64,000 nt of DNA from Desulfosarcina alkanivorans (GCF_009688945.1 NZ_AP021874.1:4278001-4342000); one strand, 5' to 3'. Shown: positions 43,917-53,513, counted from the first letter of the stretch. The notes: generated by a model from the sequence alone, not told the origin. Made by a program: numbers and translations.

Positions 43917-44807
43917 ATGCTCTCCCCCGACATCATCAGAAAAATAAAAAAAGTTCACATCAAGACCGGCCGCATGGTCAACACGCTGATGGCCGGACAG
44001 TACCGGTCGGTCTTCAGGGGGGCGGGCATCGAGTTTGAAGAGGTGCGCGAGTATACTGCCGGCGACGACGTCAAGAGCATCGACTGGAAGGTGTCGGCCC
44101 GCATGGGCAAACCCTTCATCAAACGCTACCGGGAGGAGCGGGAGCAGGTGGTCATGCTCCTGGTGGACATGAGCGCGTCCGGCCGCTTCGGCACCACGGA
44201 AAGCATCAAGCGGGAAACCGCCGCGGAGATCGCCGCCATCCTGGCCTTCAATGCCATCCGCAACAATGACAAGGCCGGCGCCATCCTGTTCACCGACCAG
44301 GTGGAGCGCTACATTCCCCCCAAAAAAGGATCGGCCCACGTGTGGCGGCTCATTCGCGAAATTTTCGCATTCCAGCCCGAGCACCCGGGAACCGACATCG
44401 TCGCGGCCGTGGATTTTCTGGCACGGGTGTGCCGCAAACGCACGGTGGCCTTCCTGGTTTCCGATTTTCTCACCGAAGATTTCGGCCGGGCCACCAGCCT
44501 GCGAATCCGTTCGGCTGCCAGGAAACATGAGCTGATCAGCGTGCTGGTCACCGATCCCGGAGAGTTTCGACTGCCCGACGGCGGCATCGTTGCCTTCAAG
44601 GACCTGGAAACCGGCACGGTACGCCACCTGGACGCGTCGGACCGGGTCACCCGCGAACGGTATCGAGCCGGCCGGCAGGCGATTCACGAGCGGATCCTGC
44701 AAACCCACAAGGCCATGGACATGGACTGCATCGAAATGCCCACGGACGGTGATGCGGCCGAGGCCCTGGCCGGGTATTTCAGATACCGGGAGCGACGGCG
44801 GCGATGA
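43917..44807 (+). CDS. DUF58 protein (Bat operon)
   Basis: A 296-residue cytoplasmic protein with the DUF58 signature RSVFRGAGIEFEEVREYTAGDDVKSIDWKVSARMGKPFIKRYREEREQVVMLLVDMSASG (residues about 29-87). The last part begins a VWA-like fold. DUF58 proteins pair with MoxR and VWA proteins in envelope stress or aerotolerance systems. Its end overlaps the next ATG by four bases. Function by family is known only in outline. Confidence 0.88.
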   Translation: MLSPDIIRKIKKVHIKTGRMVNTLMAGQYRSVFRGAGIEFEEVREYTAGDDVKSIDWKVSARMGKPFIKRYREEREQVVMLLVDMSASGRFGTTESIKRETAAEIAAILAFNAIRNNDKAGAILFTDQVERYIPPKKGSAHVWRLIREIFAFQPEHPGTDIVAAVDFLARVCRKRTVAFLVSDFLTEDFGRATSLRIRSAARKHELISVLVTDPGEFRLPDGGIVAFKDLETGTVRHLDASDRVTRERYRAGRQAIHERILQTHKAMDMDCIEMPTDGDAAEALAGYFRYRERRRR

Positions 44808-45622
44808 AGACGATAGGCGTCACGAGAATGGTTTTGGACCTCGTTATCGGTCGTTGCGATATTGGTGATACAGCGTCCTCCCGCCGGCCCTGCCAAACCC
44901 GTTCTCGTGTCATCTATACCACGGGAGTTATTCTTTGTTTGCTCACTTTTCTTCAGGCGGGCCAGGTCATGGGAGAGGAAGCCGCGGCTCCTGCCGGCCC
45001 GGCGGCAGCATCTGAATCGCCAGCTCCACATGCCCCGGCACCCATGACCGATATCCACGACATCCTGCCGCCGGTGCCGGTGGGCATCGATGCCCCCTGG
45101 CTGGTCCCCGTGCTCCTGGCCCTGGCCGCAGCGGCCATTCTGGCGGCGGCATGGTGGTGGTGGAAAAAACGCAGGAAGGCCCGAGCCATCGAGACCCTCG
45201 TTCCCGAGCTGCCCCCGGAAATGACGGCCATGCAGGCCCTGAAGGAAATTGCCGATGTCCGCCGCCTGGACGGAAAGACCTTTTACTTCCGCCTGTCGGC
45301 CATCCTGCGGCAATACGTGTTCGGCCGCTTCGCCGTGGGCGCGCCGGAGATGACCACCGAAGAGTTCCTGCCCTGTATCGACCGGCTGCCGGTCGACAGC
45401 GACCTGGCCCGGGGGCTGAGAAGCCTGTGCCGGGCCATGGACCCGGTGAAATTCGGCGGCGAGACGGTGGTGGAAAAACAGATGGAAACGGACCTCTTCT
45501 TCGCCCGGGAGTTTGTGCAAAAAACCACGTTGGCGGACGAAGCGGAAAATAAGGGAGAACAACATATTGTGCTCCCCCCAGACGATGGAAATTCCAAAAA
45601 ACAAATTCCAAACCGCAAATAA
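44804..45622 (+). CDS. DUF4381-like membrane protein (Bat operon)
   Basis: A 272-residue protein with a hydrophobic N-terminal segment (about residues 36-56, VIYTTGVILCLLTFLQAG), a Pro/Ala-rich linker and a transmembrane helix (about 98-118). A soluble helical domain follows (FYFRLSAILRQYVFGRFAVGAPEMTTEEFLP), matching the DUF4381 type that follows DUF58 in Bat loci. The true start could be one of several Met codons; ATG 44804 overlaps the DUF58 stop. It probably anchors or scaffolds the VWA proteins. Confidence 0.75.
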   Translation: MKTIGVTRMVLDLVIGRCDIGDTASSRRPCQTRSRVIYTTGVILCLLTFLQAGQVMGEEAAAPAGPAAASESPAPHAPAPMTDIHDILPPVPVGIDAPWLVPVLLALAAAAILAAAWWWWKKRRKARAIETLVPELPPEMTAMQALKEIADVRRLDGKTFYFRLSAILRQYVFGRFAVGAPEMTTEEFLPCIDRLPVDSDLARGLRSLCRAMDPVKFGGETVVEKQMETDLFFAREFVQKTTLADEAENKGEQHIVLPPDDGNSKKQIPNRK

Positions 45623-45732
45623 TATCCAATTTCAAATATCAAAACGGGAACCGCAAATATTGTACGATCTGTTTGGGATTTGAAGTTTGGCCTTTGTGAT
45701 TTGTCTTTTGATTATTGTGATTTAAAATAATT
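45623..45732. other. AT-rich simple-sequence spacer in the bat operon
   Basis: This spacer is built of short A- and T-rich motifs. The first half is full of CAAAT/TTCCAAAT-like units and the second half of their complements (TTTGGGATTTG, TTTGTGATTTG), so the two halves can pair. It contrasts with the GC-rich genes on either side and directly precedes batA without a clear Shine-Dalgarno site. Confidence 0.5.
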
Positions 45733-46731
45733 ATGTTTCGTTTCGCATCTCCCTATTTTCTCTTTCTCCTGCTGCTCCTGCCGGCCTTGTTCTGGTATCG
45801 CCACCGGCGGCACCGCTCCCCCGCCATGGCCAGCAGCGCCCTGTTTCCGGCGGCAGCGATCCCGGCTTCGCCGGCCCTGAGGCTGCGCCGGCTGGTACCG
45901 GCCGTCAAATTTGTGGTGCTCTGCCTGATGGTGGTGGCCCTGGCGCGGCCGCAGTGGGGCACCGAACGGACCGAAGTGCTCACCGAAGGCATCAACATCG
46001 TACTGGCCATGGACCTGTCCGAGAGCATGGCCGCCCTCGATTTCAAGAAGAAAGGGCGCGTCGTCAACCGCCTTGAGGCGGTCAAGGGGGTGGTTGAGGA
46101 GTTTGTGGCCGGACGCAGCGGCGATCGCATCGGCATGGTGGTTTTCGGCACCCACGCCTACACCCAGCTTCCCCTGACGCGCGATTACAACACCATGGTC
46201 AGCATTCTCGACCGGCTGGAAATCGGGGCCGCGGGAAAAAGTACCGCCATCGGCGATGCCATCGGCATCGCCCTGAAGCGGCTGGCCGACATCGAGAGCT
46301 CCTCCAACATCATCATCCTGCTCACCGACGGGGTGAGCAACGCCGGCGAACTCTCGCCGGACACGGCCGGTGAAATCGCCGTACAGAAGGGGGTCAGGAT
46401 ATACACCATCGGCGTGGGCACCCGGGGCAAAGCGCCCTTCCTGGTCAAGGATCCCCTGTTCGGCGAACGCTATGTCTACCAGCAGGTCAATATCGACGAA
46501 GCGACCCTGCGGGCCATTGCCGACCGGACCGGCGGGCTGTATTTCCGGGCCGAAGACCTGGAGGGGCTGCAGCAGATCTATGACACCATCGACGCCATGG
46601 AGACCACCGAGGTGAAGGTGGACATCTATGCCGAATACAGCGAGGTCTACCCCTGGCTCCTGATCCCGGCCCTGGTCCTGCTGCCCGTTTACGTTATCTT
46701 GCGCAACACGAGGTACCTGGTCATCCCATGA
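45733..46731 (+). CDS. batA: BatA-like VWA-domain membrane protein
   Basis: A 332-residue protein: TM helices near residues 5-21 and 57-73, a VWA domain (about 92-285) with the MIDAS motif AMDLSESMAALD, a Thr near LPLTRDYNT and an Asp in LLTDGVSNAGE, and a C-terminal TM helix (about 302-322). The VWA domain faces the periplasm and binds metal and partner proteins. Its end overlaps the next gene as ATGA. BatA is named for Bacteroides aerotolerance, so a role in envelope or oxygen stress is inferred. Confidence 0.88.
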   Translation: MFRFASPYFLFLLLLLPALFWYRHRRHRSPAMASSALFPAAAIPASPALRLRRLVPAVKFVVLCLMVVALARPQWGTERTEVLTEGINIVLAMDLSESMAALDFKKKGRVVNRLEAVKGVVEEFVAGRSGDRIGMVVFGTHAYTQLPLTRDYNTMVSILDRLEIGAAGKSTAIGDAIGIALKRLADIESSSNIIILLTDGVSNAGELSPDTAGEIAVQKGVRIYTIGVGTRGKAPFLVKDPLFGERYVYQQVNIDEATLRAIADRTGGLYFRAEDLEGLQQIYDTIDAMETTEVKVDIYAEYSEVYPWLLIPALVLLPVYVILRNTRYLVIP

Positions 46732-48530
46732 CGTTTTTCAGAATCGAAATGCTGTTTTTCATCTGGACCGTGCCGCTGTTGCTGCTGGTGATCGTCTACG
46801 GCATGCGGCGGCGGCGTGATATTCTGAACCGGTTTTCCTCCGGCCACGGCCTCGGCGTCATCGCTCCGGACACGGTCGGCGGCCGGCGGTGGATCAAGGG
46901 GGCGCTGCTCATGGGCGCGGTGCTCTTTGGCGCCGTGGCCCTGGCCGGCCCCCGATACGGCTACCGCTGGCAGGAAATCCGTCAGCAGGGGGTCGACATC
47001 ATCATCGCCCTGGACTGCTCCCGCTCCATGACCGCCGCCGACATCCAGCCCGACCGCCTGGAACGCGCCAAGCGGGAGGTCTTCGACCTGCTGGCCATGC
47101 TGGAGGGCGACCGGGTGGGGCTGGTGGCCTTTGCCGGCACCGCGTTTCTGCAATGTCCCCTGACCCTGGACTACGATGCCTTCAACCTGTTTCTGGGCGC
47201 CCTCTCGCCCGATTATCTGCCGGTGGGGGGTACCGATATCACCGGCGCCCTGGAAACGGCATTGACCAGCTTCGACCCCAAGAGCGCTTCGGACAAGGCC
47301 GTGATCCTGATCACCGACGGTGAAAACACCGGTGACGGCGATCCCGTCAAGGCTGCAGAGGCATTGAAAAAAGAGGACATCAAGTTGTTTTGCATCGGGG
47401 TGGGCGGCAGCGCCGGGGTGCCGATTCCCGAAGCGGCCGGCGGCTTCAAAAAAGACCGCTCCGGACAGATCGTGCTCTCGCGGCTGGATGAAACCACGCT
47501 GAAAAAAATAGCCATGGTCACCGGCGGCACCTATGTCCGTTCGGTGGCCGGAGACATGGACCTGGATGCCATCTACACCGATGAAATCCGCCGGAAGATG
47601 GAGGCCGAAACCCTCGCTTCGGGTCGCCGGCAGGTGTGGGAGGACCGCTTCCAGTGGCCCCTGGCCCTGGCCCTGCTCTGCCTCGTGGCGGAGCTGATGC
47701 TGCCGGTCACCCGTAAAGGCCTGGTTGCCGGGCTGCTGGCTGCGCTGATCCTTTCCCCGCTGCCGCCGGCCGAGGCCAGCGACACCCGCGAGGGTATCGC
47801 CGCCTACGAAAGGGAAGATTTCGAACAGGCCCTCAAACACTTCACCGACGCTCAGCTGGATGCCCCTGACCGCCCTGAAATGCTTTACAATGTGGCAGAT
47901 GCCTACTATAAAACCGGCAATTTCGAGGCCGCCGCCGACCATTACCGGCAAGCGCTGGAAACCGATGATGCCGGACTGAAACAAAAAGCCCTCTATAACC
48001 TGGGCAACACCGAATTCCGAAGGGGCAACGCCAGGGAGGCCATCGGCCACTACGAGGCGGCCCTGTCCCTCGATCCTGAGGACAGCCGGACCAAAGAGAA
48101 CCTGGAATTTGTGAAAAAGGTTCTGGAGCAGCAAAAACAGCAGCAGCAGTCGGGCGACAGTCAGAAGAACGGGGACCCAAAAGATCAGGAGGACCAGGAG
48201 CAGAAATCCCAATCCGACGGGGCCCGGGATTCGAAATCGGACCAAGACCCGCAGCAACAGGAGGGTTCCCGGGACAGCCGGCCGGAAGGCGACGGGGAAC
48301 CGCAACGCCCCGAATTTGGAGACGAGATGGACCCGCAGCAGGCCCAACAGGCGGCCGGGGACAAGCCGCCGGACGATGGGCCGCCCGACCAGACGCCCCG
48401 GGCGGACCGGCAGGGCGGGCAGACCGGCGACCCCGGACAGGCCGAGCGGATGCTGAACCGCCTGCAGGATCAACCGGGCCGGGCGCTCATGCCCGCCGGG
48501 GGCAGACGGACGGTGGAGAAGGACTGGTGA
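46728..48530 (+). CDS. BatB-BatC fusion: VWA plus TPR protein
   Basis: A 600-residue fusion. Residues 1-330 are BatB-like: two N-terminal TM helices, then a VWA domain with IALDCSRSMTAAD as MIDAS and LITDGENTGDG, then a TM segment near 315-350. Residues about 355-460 hold TPR repeats (GIAAYEREDFEQALKHFTDAQL, YNVADAYYKTGNFEAAADHYRQAL, YNLGNTEFRRGNAREAIGHYEAAL), as in BatC. The last 140 residues are a Gln/Asp/Pro/Gly-rich disordered region. In many species BatB and BatC are separate proteins. It is coupled to batA and batD by overlaps. Confidence 0.88.
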   Translation: MTFFRIEMLFFIWTVPLLLLVIVYGMRRRRDILNRFSSGHGLGVIAPDTVGGRRWIKGALLMGAVLFGAVALAGPRYGYRWQEIRQQGVDIIIALDCSRSMTAADIQPDRLERAKREVFDLLAMLEGDRVGLVAFAGTAFLQCPLTLDYDAFNLFLGALSPDYLPVGGTDITGALETALTSFDPKSASDKAVILITDGENTGDGDPVKAAEALKKEDIKLFCIGVGGSAGVPIPEAAGGFKKDRSGQIVLSRLDETTLKKIAMVTGGTYVRSVAGDMDLDAIYTDEIRRKMEAETLASGRRQVWEDRFQWPLALALLCLVAELMLPVTRKGLVAGLLAALILSPLPPAEASDTREGIAAYEREDFEQALKHFTDAQLDAPDRPEMLYNVADAYYKTGNFEAAADHYRQALETDDAGLKQKALYNLGNTEFRRGNAREAIGHYEAALSLDPEDSRTKENLEFVKKVLEQQKQQQQSGDSQKNGDPKDQEDQEQKSQSDGARDSKSDQDPQQQEGSRDSRPEGDGEPQRPEFGDEMDPQQAQQAAGDKPPDDGPPDQTPRADRQGGQTGDPGQAERMLNRLQDQPGRALMPAGGRRTVEKDW

Positions 48531-50254
48531 TGGTCAGACAACTGGTCATGGCGATGGTAGCGTGTCTGCTGGCGGCGGCAACGGCCGACGCGGCGAGCGT
48601 GCGTGCCGTGGTAGACCGCAACCAGGCCACGGTCGGGGAGTCCATCGCCATGCAGGTCACCATCGAGGACGGCAAAGGAACGGTCGATCTTTCCGGGATC
48701 ACCGGTTTCAAAACCATCTCCCGGGGAACCAGCAGCAGTTTTAACATGATCAATGGCCGGACCTCCCGGCAGCTGGTCCATAATTATGTGTTGATTCCCC
48801 TGAAAGCCGGCAGCCTGACGATCCCGGCCATACCGGTGACCATCGACGGCAAGGCCCATTTCACGGCCCCCATCCGCGTCACGGTCTCGGAAGAACCGCC
48901 GGTCGACAGCGGAAAGCGCGATGTGTATGTGACCGCCGCCGTCTCGGAAACCTCACCATGGCTTGGCCAGCAGATCATTTACACCTTCCGCCTGTTCAAC
49001 GCCGTCCAGATTGCAGACGCCAAATTCCAGGCCCCTGAATTTGATGGATTCAATGCCGAGGAACTGGAGGACCGCCACTCCTTCCGCACGGTGGTCAATG
49101 GCCGGGAATTCATCGTCACCGAGGTGACCTTCATCCTGGTTCCCGTGAAAACCGGCACCCTCCAGATTGAACCGGCCGTGCTTCAGGCGGGCCTTGTGCA
49201 GCGCAACCGCCGGCCGAGGCCCTTCGCCGGCATGGACGCTTTTTTCGGTCGAAGGGAATTGACCACCCGCGTCCTTGACACCGACCCCATTTCGGTCCGG
49301 GTGCGGGCTCTGCCGGATGCACCGCCGGGCACCGCCTTCTCCGGCCTGGTCGGCCGGTTCGAGATTTCAGCCAGCCTGGAAAAAACGGACATCCAGGTGG
49401 GCGACTCCACCACGCTGGCCGTGACCATCAACGGCAGCGGCAACATCATGGACGCACCGGCACCGGTCATTCCCGCGCCGGAGGAGTTCAAGGTCTACGC
49501 CGACAACCCCGAGGTGCAGGTCCAGCCGGGGACCGACGGCTACACGGGAAGCAAAACCTTCCGGACGGCCCTGGTTCCCGTCAAACCGGGCCAGTACCGT
49601 ATCGATCCCATCGTCCTAACCTATTTTGACGCCGGCGCCGGTCGCTACCGCACCCTGTCCAGCCCGGCATTTGATCTGACCGCCTCGCCGTCCGATACGA
49701 CAGCGGCCGACATCGAGGTGTTCCGGGCCGCGCCCGGGCAGCCCCCGTCTTCGAAACGACGTGTGGAGTTTACCGATCGGGATATCCTCCCGTTGAAGGC
49801 GGGACTGGAAGCCCTGAAGACCCGTCGTTCGATGACGCCCCTGTGGTTCGGGATCTTTCTGGCCCTACCGGTGCTGGGGTTTGCGGCAGCCAGGGCGGTG
49901 GTGAAGATGATGCTGAAAGAGGACGACCCCGGCAGGATCATGGCCGACCGGGCCCGGCAGTCCCTGAAAACAGCCGCCGGCGACTGCGCGGATGCCGATT
50001 TTCTCACGGCCCTTTACCGGGCGCTGGTGTCGGCCATCCAGGGCCGTAAAGGAATCATGGGAACCTCCCTCACCTGGTCGGAGGCCAGACATCAACTGAC
50101 CGACATCGGGTGGGATGACGACGAAGCCGCCGCCACCGCAGGCCTGCTGGAAACGATCGAGTCCCTCAATTATTCCGGCAGCCCCCTGGACGGGAACAAG
50201 CGGACGGAACTGCTCGACCGGACCCGGCAGGCCGTACGGAGACTGACCCGATGA
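48530..50254 (+). CDS. batD: BatD-like exported protein
   Basis: A 574-residue protein: signal peptide (residues 1-21), then repeated beta-sandwich modules (VDRNQATVGESIAMQVTIEDGKG; ISASLEKTDIQVGDSTTLAVTINGSGN) typical of the BatD (oxygen tolerance) family. A single TM helix (about 440-460) and a cytoplasmic tail follow. ATG 48530 overlaps the upstream stop; a GTG one codon earlier is possible. It probably binds the VWA domains in the periplasm. The stop overlaps the batE start. Confidence 0.87.
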   Translation: MVRQLVMAMVACLLAAATADAASVRAVVDRNQATVGESIAMQVTIEDGKGTVDLSGITGFKTISRGTSSSFNMINGRTSRQLVHNYVLIPLKAGSLTIPAIPVTIDGKAHFTAPIRVTVSEEPPVDSGKRDVYVTAAVSETSPWLGQQIIYTFRLFNAVQIADAKFQAPEFDGFNAEELEDRHSFRTVVNGREFIVTEVTFILVPVKTGTLQIEPAVLQAGLVQRNRRPRPFAGMDAFFGRRELTTRVLDTDPISVRVRALPDAPPGTAFSGLVGRFEISASLEKTDIQVGDSTTLAVTINGSGNIMDAPAPVIPAPEEFKVYADNPEVQVQPGTDGYTGSKTFRTALVPVKPGQYRIDPIVLTYFDAGAGRYRTLSSPAFDLTASPSDTTAADIEVFRAAPGQPPSSKRRVEFTDRDILPLKAGLEALKTRRSMTPLWFGIFLALPVLGFAAARAVVKMMLKEDDPGRIMADRARQSLKTAAGDCADADFLTALYRALVSAIQGRKGIMGTSLTWSEARHQLTDIGWDDDEAAATAGLLETIESLNYSGSPLDGNKRTELLDRTRQAVRRLTR

Positions 50255-51000
50255 AACGACGGACGCTCACCTTCGGATGCATCATGCTGCTCCTGGCGCT
50301 GGCCACAGCTTCGGCATCGGAGCCCGCCCGCACCTTCATGGACGGCACCGAAGCCTACCGAAATGGAGATTGGCCGGCGGCCATCGCCGCATTCGAAAGC
50401 CTGGCCGACGGCGGGGTAGACAACGGCAGGCTCTTTTATAACCTGGGCAATGCCCATTTAAAAAACGATGACCTGGGCCACGCCCTGCTGTGGTATGAGC
50501 GGGCACTGCAACATATCCCGGACGACCCGGATCTGCGCTTCAACCACGACTATGCCCTGACCCTGACCAAAGATGAACGCGGCGAGCGGGAGTCCCCCCT
50601 GCTGCGCATCCTGTTTTTCTGGAAATACCAGCTGAGCCATGCCACCGTCCGCTGGACGGCCATCCTGCTCAATGCGGCCCTGTGGACGGCCTTGTCGGTC
50701 CTGGCCGCCCGCAAAAAACGCCTCCTGCGGCCTTCCGTCATTCTGACCGCCGCCGCCACGATTGTCTTCAGCGCTACAGCGGCCTATAACTATGTCGAGG
50801 CCCGACAAGTCCGGTATGCCGTGATCCTGACCGAACAGACCGCCGTGCGCTCCGGTTTCAGCGACACCGCCACCCAGCTTTTCATCCTGCATGCCGGCAC
50901 CCGCGTCCGGGTCGAACGTCAAACCGACACCCACCTGCTGGTCCGCTACACCGAGGACAAGATCGGCTGGGTCAGGCAAACCGATGCCGGGATAATCTGA
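50251..51000 (+). CDS. batE: BatE-like TPR/SH3 protein
   Basis: A 249-residue protein: signal peptide (1-23), TPR-like helices (about 28-105; FYNLGNAHLKNDDLGHALLWYERALQHIPDDPD), two TM helices (about 130-150 and 163-182) and a C-terminal bacterial SH3-like domain (about 188-247; AVRSGFSDTATQLFILHAGTRVRVERQ...). This is the standard BatE layout. It closes the operon and converges on the minus-strand dehydrogenase gene 32 bases away. Confidence 0.87.
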   Translation: MKRRTLTFGCIMLLLALATASASEPARTFMDGTEAYRNGDWPAAIAAFESLADGGVDNGRLFYNLGNAHLKNDDLGHALLWYERALQHIPDDPDLRFNHDYALTLTKDERGERESPLLRILFFWKYQLSHATVRWTAILLNAALWTALSVLAARKKRLLRPSVILTAAATIVFSATAAYNYVEARQVRYAVILTEQTAVRSGFSDTATQLFILHAGTRVRVERQTDTHLLVRYTEDKIGWVRQTDAGII

Positions 51001-51032
51001 TCGCCACCCGGCGGGGAATGGGCTGCCGGCGC

Positions 51033-53297
51033 TCAATCACCCGACAGCAGAAGCAGCCGAACGGCATCCAGGGACGGTCTCTTTATCTGGGCAATCCATT
51101 GGCGCAGAAGGGCGATGGCGTCCTGGTCAACCCGGGATGTTGCCAGAGGCGGCATCTGAAAGAGACCGTCCCGCAGTGTCATCCGAAGAAGCAAAACGGA
51201 ATCATCCACCCGACCGGTTGAAATGATCAATGCGCCGTCTAAGTTGAAATCGCCGTTTCCCGGAGGCACATCGACAGCGTTCATCCTTGAATTCACCACC
51301 TCCCACCGCAGATCAATATGGGTGGGGGCGGGGCCGCCCGGCTGGTGGCACATGGAACAATTGGATGCCAGATAGGCCCGTGCCCGTCGCTGCAGGGAGG
51401 CAGACGTGTCCGCAGGGTCCGGCATGCGGGGAAGCAGATCAGGATCAGCCGGCAGGGATGGCGTGAAAAGGCCGATATGATCCAATGTCCGCAACTGGTT
51501 GTCGGTAACCTGTGAGGCCGGATATAGATAGTCCACATTTAACTGCGCGGTTGTCAGGCCGAGCACCCCGTTGGCGACGCGGGTATGACATTGAATGCAC
51601 TGACTGCGGCTGGGGTATAGGTAGGAGAGGATAACCGGCAGGCCGTTTTTATCCGTGATGTTGAAGGTCTTGGTCTTGCCGGTCAAAAGCAGTCGGGCAT
51701 CTGACCCGCTGTCATCCCATTCGTAGGAAAATCCATGCCACAGGCCATTTTTCCTGTAGAGCAAACGCGTTTCTGCCCTTTTGGCGGATCCCGCGGGATC
51801 CCGTTCATCCAGTGGAATAACAAAATTTTTAATCAGAATGCTGTTTTCGGGAAAATCCCAGCCCCCCCTGTTTTGATAGCCGGCCGGTTCCAGTTCGGGA
51901 AGGGCCATGAACCGTTCTTTTAATGCGCCGTCGGACCACAGGGCGGCGCTCGGTTTATAGGGAATGATGCCCAGGTGGGTCTGATCGACGCCACGACCGG
52001 CGGCAAGCAGGGCCGGGATATCACTGAGCCTCGAGGGGAAGCCGCCGCCACCGGAGGATTGATCCAGCACATAGACACCGCCGCCATGATAATCCAGTAC
52101 ATACACCTCGCCGGAAGCATCCTGGCCGAATCCGGAGATATTCAAACCCGAATTGCTCACCAGCACATGAGGACCGTGAACGGTGGCACCGGTATACCCG
52201 AGGCTCCATATTTTCCCGCTGGCAAAATCACCGTAGACATACTGCCCATAAAGCGCGGAGACCTCACTGCCATAATAGACATACCCGCCGGTCACCGAAC
52301 TGCCCTCCGACCGGCCATAGTCGGCCAGGGGGAGAACCAGGCCCGCGGGATCGCAGGTCGGTGGGTCATAGCACCCGGAGCCCTCCATAATCCGCCAGCC
52401 AAAATTACCTCCCGGCGTAATGGAATCAATCTCTTCCCGCGCAGCTTGTCCCACATCGCCGGCAAGCAGGTACCCGTTTAAGGAATCGAAGCTGAACCGC
52501 CAGGGATTTCTCAACCCATAGGCGTATATCTCTTTTCGGGTTGAAGGGCCATCCGGCCCGCCGCTGTAAAAAGGGTTGTCGGTCGGGATCCTATAGTTCA
52601 AGCCAGGGTCGGTTTCATCGCTGCGCACATCAATTCTCAGGATACTCCCCAGCAAGGTGGTCGTATCCTGCCCGGAGTTCAAAGGATCGCCGCCGGATCC
52701 GCCATCTCCCAGACCGACATACAGCATCTCGTCCGGACCAAAGGCAATCATCCCGCCGTTGTGATTGGTATAGGGTTGTGACACCTCAAGAACAATTTCC
52801 TGAGAGGACGGATCTACAGTGTTGTCTGCAGGATTGTCATTGGTAAACCGTGATATACGGGACGTTCCGGGGTCGGTTCCGTTCCATGAATAGTAGACAT
52901 AAAATTCGCCGCTGGAGGCATAATCCGGGTCAAAAGCCAACCCGAGCAACCCCTGTTCACCGGCATCCAGAACCTGGTCGCTGATATTCAAAAAAGACGA
53001 GACATCCTCCGAAGCAGGATTCACCGTTTTCGGAAAAATCCGGATAAGGCCGTTTTTCCGGACGACGCAAAGACGATTGGAGGCGTCGGGGACGTCGACG
53101 ATAAGTACCGGATTGGAAAAGCTGAGGCCGGGGAAAACCCGACGGGTCTGCATGGTTCCCGGAAGTTCGGACGGAAGTTCATCGATCAGCAGTGCGGTAT
53201 TGGGCACACGGGTTTCGATGCCATAGGGATGGGCAGCCCCGCTTGAAAAAAGGGTCAAAGCGATGGCCGCGGAGATAACCGAAAAATACGTTACCAT
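51033..53297 (-). CDS. Exported sugar-dehydrogenase-like propeller fused to two-haem cytochrome c domain
   Basis: A 754-residue exported protein. A signal segment (1-21) is followed by a glucose/sorbosone dehydrogenase-type beta-propeller (about 45-395; GLLGLAFDPDYASSGEFYVYYS, NHNGGMIAFGPDEMLYVGLGDGG, YAYGLRNPWRFSFD, GGNFGWRIMEGSGCYD). The C-terminal half carries two CxxCH haem sites, CIQCH and CSMCH, of the SO2930-like kind. It probably oxidises a sugar or alcohol with PQQ and passes electrons to its own haems. ATG 53297 with GGTGA upstream was preferred to a GTG three codons earlier. Cofactor use in an anaerobe is untested. Confidence 0.82.
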   Translation of the reverse strand: MVTYFSVISAAIALTLFSSGAAHPYGIETRVPNTALLIDELPSELPGTMQTRRVFPGLSFSNPVLIVDVPDASNRLCVVRKNGLIRIFPKTVNPASEDVSSFLNISDQVLDAGEQGLLGLAFDPDYASSGEFYVYYSWNGTDPGTSRISRFTNDNPADNTVDPSSQEIVLEVSQPYTNHNGGMIAFGPDEMLYVGLGDGGSGGDPLNSGQDTTTLLGSILRIDVRSDETDPGLNYRIPTDNPFYSGGPDGPSTRKEIYAYGLRNPWRFSFDSLNGYLLAGDVGQAAREEIDSITPGGNFGWRIMEGSGCYDPPTCDPAGLVLPLADYGRSEGSSVTGGYVYYGSEVSALYGQYVYGDFASGKIWSLGYTGATVHGPHVLVSNSGLNISGFGQDASGEVYVLDYHGGGVYVLDQSSGGGGFPSRLSDIPALLAAGRGVDQTHLGIIPYKPSAALWSDGALKERFMALPELEPAGYQNRGGWDFPENSILIKNFVIPLDERDPAGSAKRAETRLLYRKNGLWHGFSYEWDDSGSDARLLLTGKTKTFNITDKNGLPVILSYLYPSRSQCIQCHTRVANGVLGLTTAQLNVDYLYPASQVTDNQLRTLDHIGLFTPSLPADPDLLPRMPDPADTSASLQRRARAYLASNCSMCHQPGGPAPTHIDLRWEVVNSRMNAVDVPPGNGDFNLDGALIISTGRVDDSVLLLRMTLRDGLFQMPPLATSRVDQDAIALLRQWIAQIKRPSLDAVRLLLLSGD

Positions 53298-53398
53298 GAA
53301 AGTCACCGATGGCCGGATCTTTTTGGAAAATGGATGCGGATGATTTTTAGGTCGCTCGTTCCTTTCGGGAGCGTTCCATTTGTGGGGCGCTGATTTTT

Positions 53399-53450
53399 TG
53401 ATACCATGATGAAAGATATTCCCACCCGTTTTTTGGCCACCATGGTATCA
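53399..53450. promoter_or_regulatory. Inverted repeat TGATACCATG / CATGGTATCA
   Basis: Perfect 10-base arms (53399-53408 and 53441-53450) are separated by 32 bases in the divergent spacer between the dehydrogenase and znuA. Spacing and location suit a looped or paired operator site, but no known regulator motif is recognised. Confidence 0.4.
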
Positions 53451-53477
53451 TATCAGTCTATTTTTTTAACTTCTGCC

Positions 53478-53513
53478 TTGTCAACCCACTTCCTATGCAA
53501 TAAATTTGCATAG
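53478..53513 (+). promoter_or_regulatory. znu promoter with Zur-type palindromic operator
   Basis: A -35 box TTGTCA (53478-53483), a 17-base spacer and a -10 box TAAATT (53501-53506) are covered by the palindrome CTATGCAA-N5-TTGCATAG (53493-53513, perfect 8-base arms). Its position over the -10 fits zinc-dependent repression by the Fur-family protein encoded three genes downstream. Zur binding is inferred. Confidence 0.65.

Noticed and set aside
46689-48473. A 594-codon minus-strand open frame
   Set aside because: It is antisense to the VWA-TPR gene; its composition mirrors the complementary codons.
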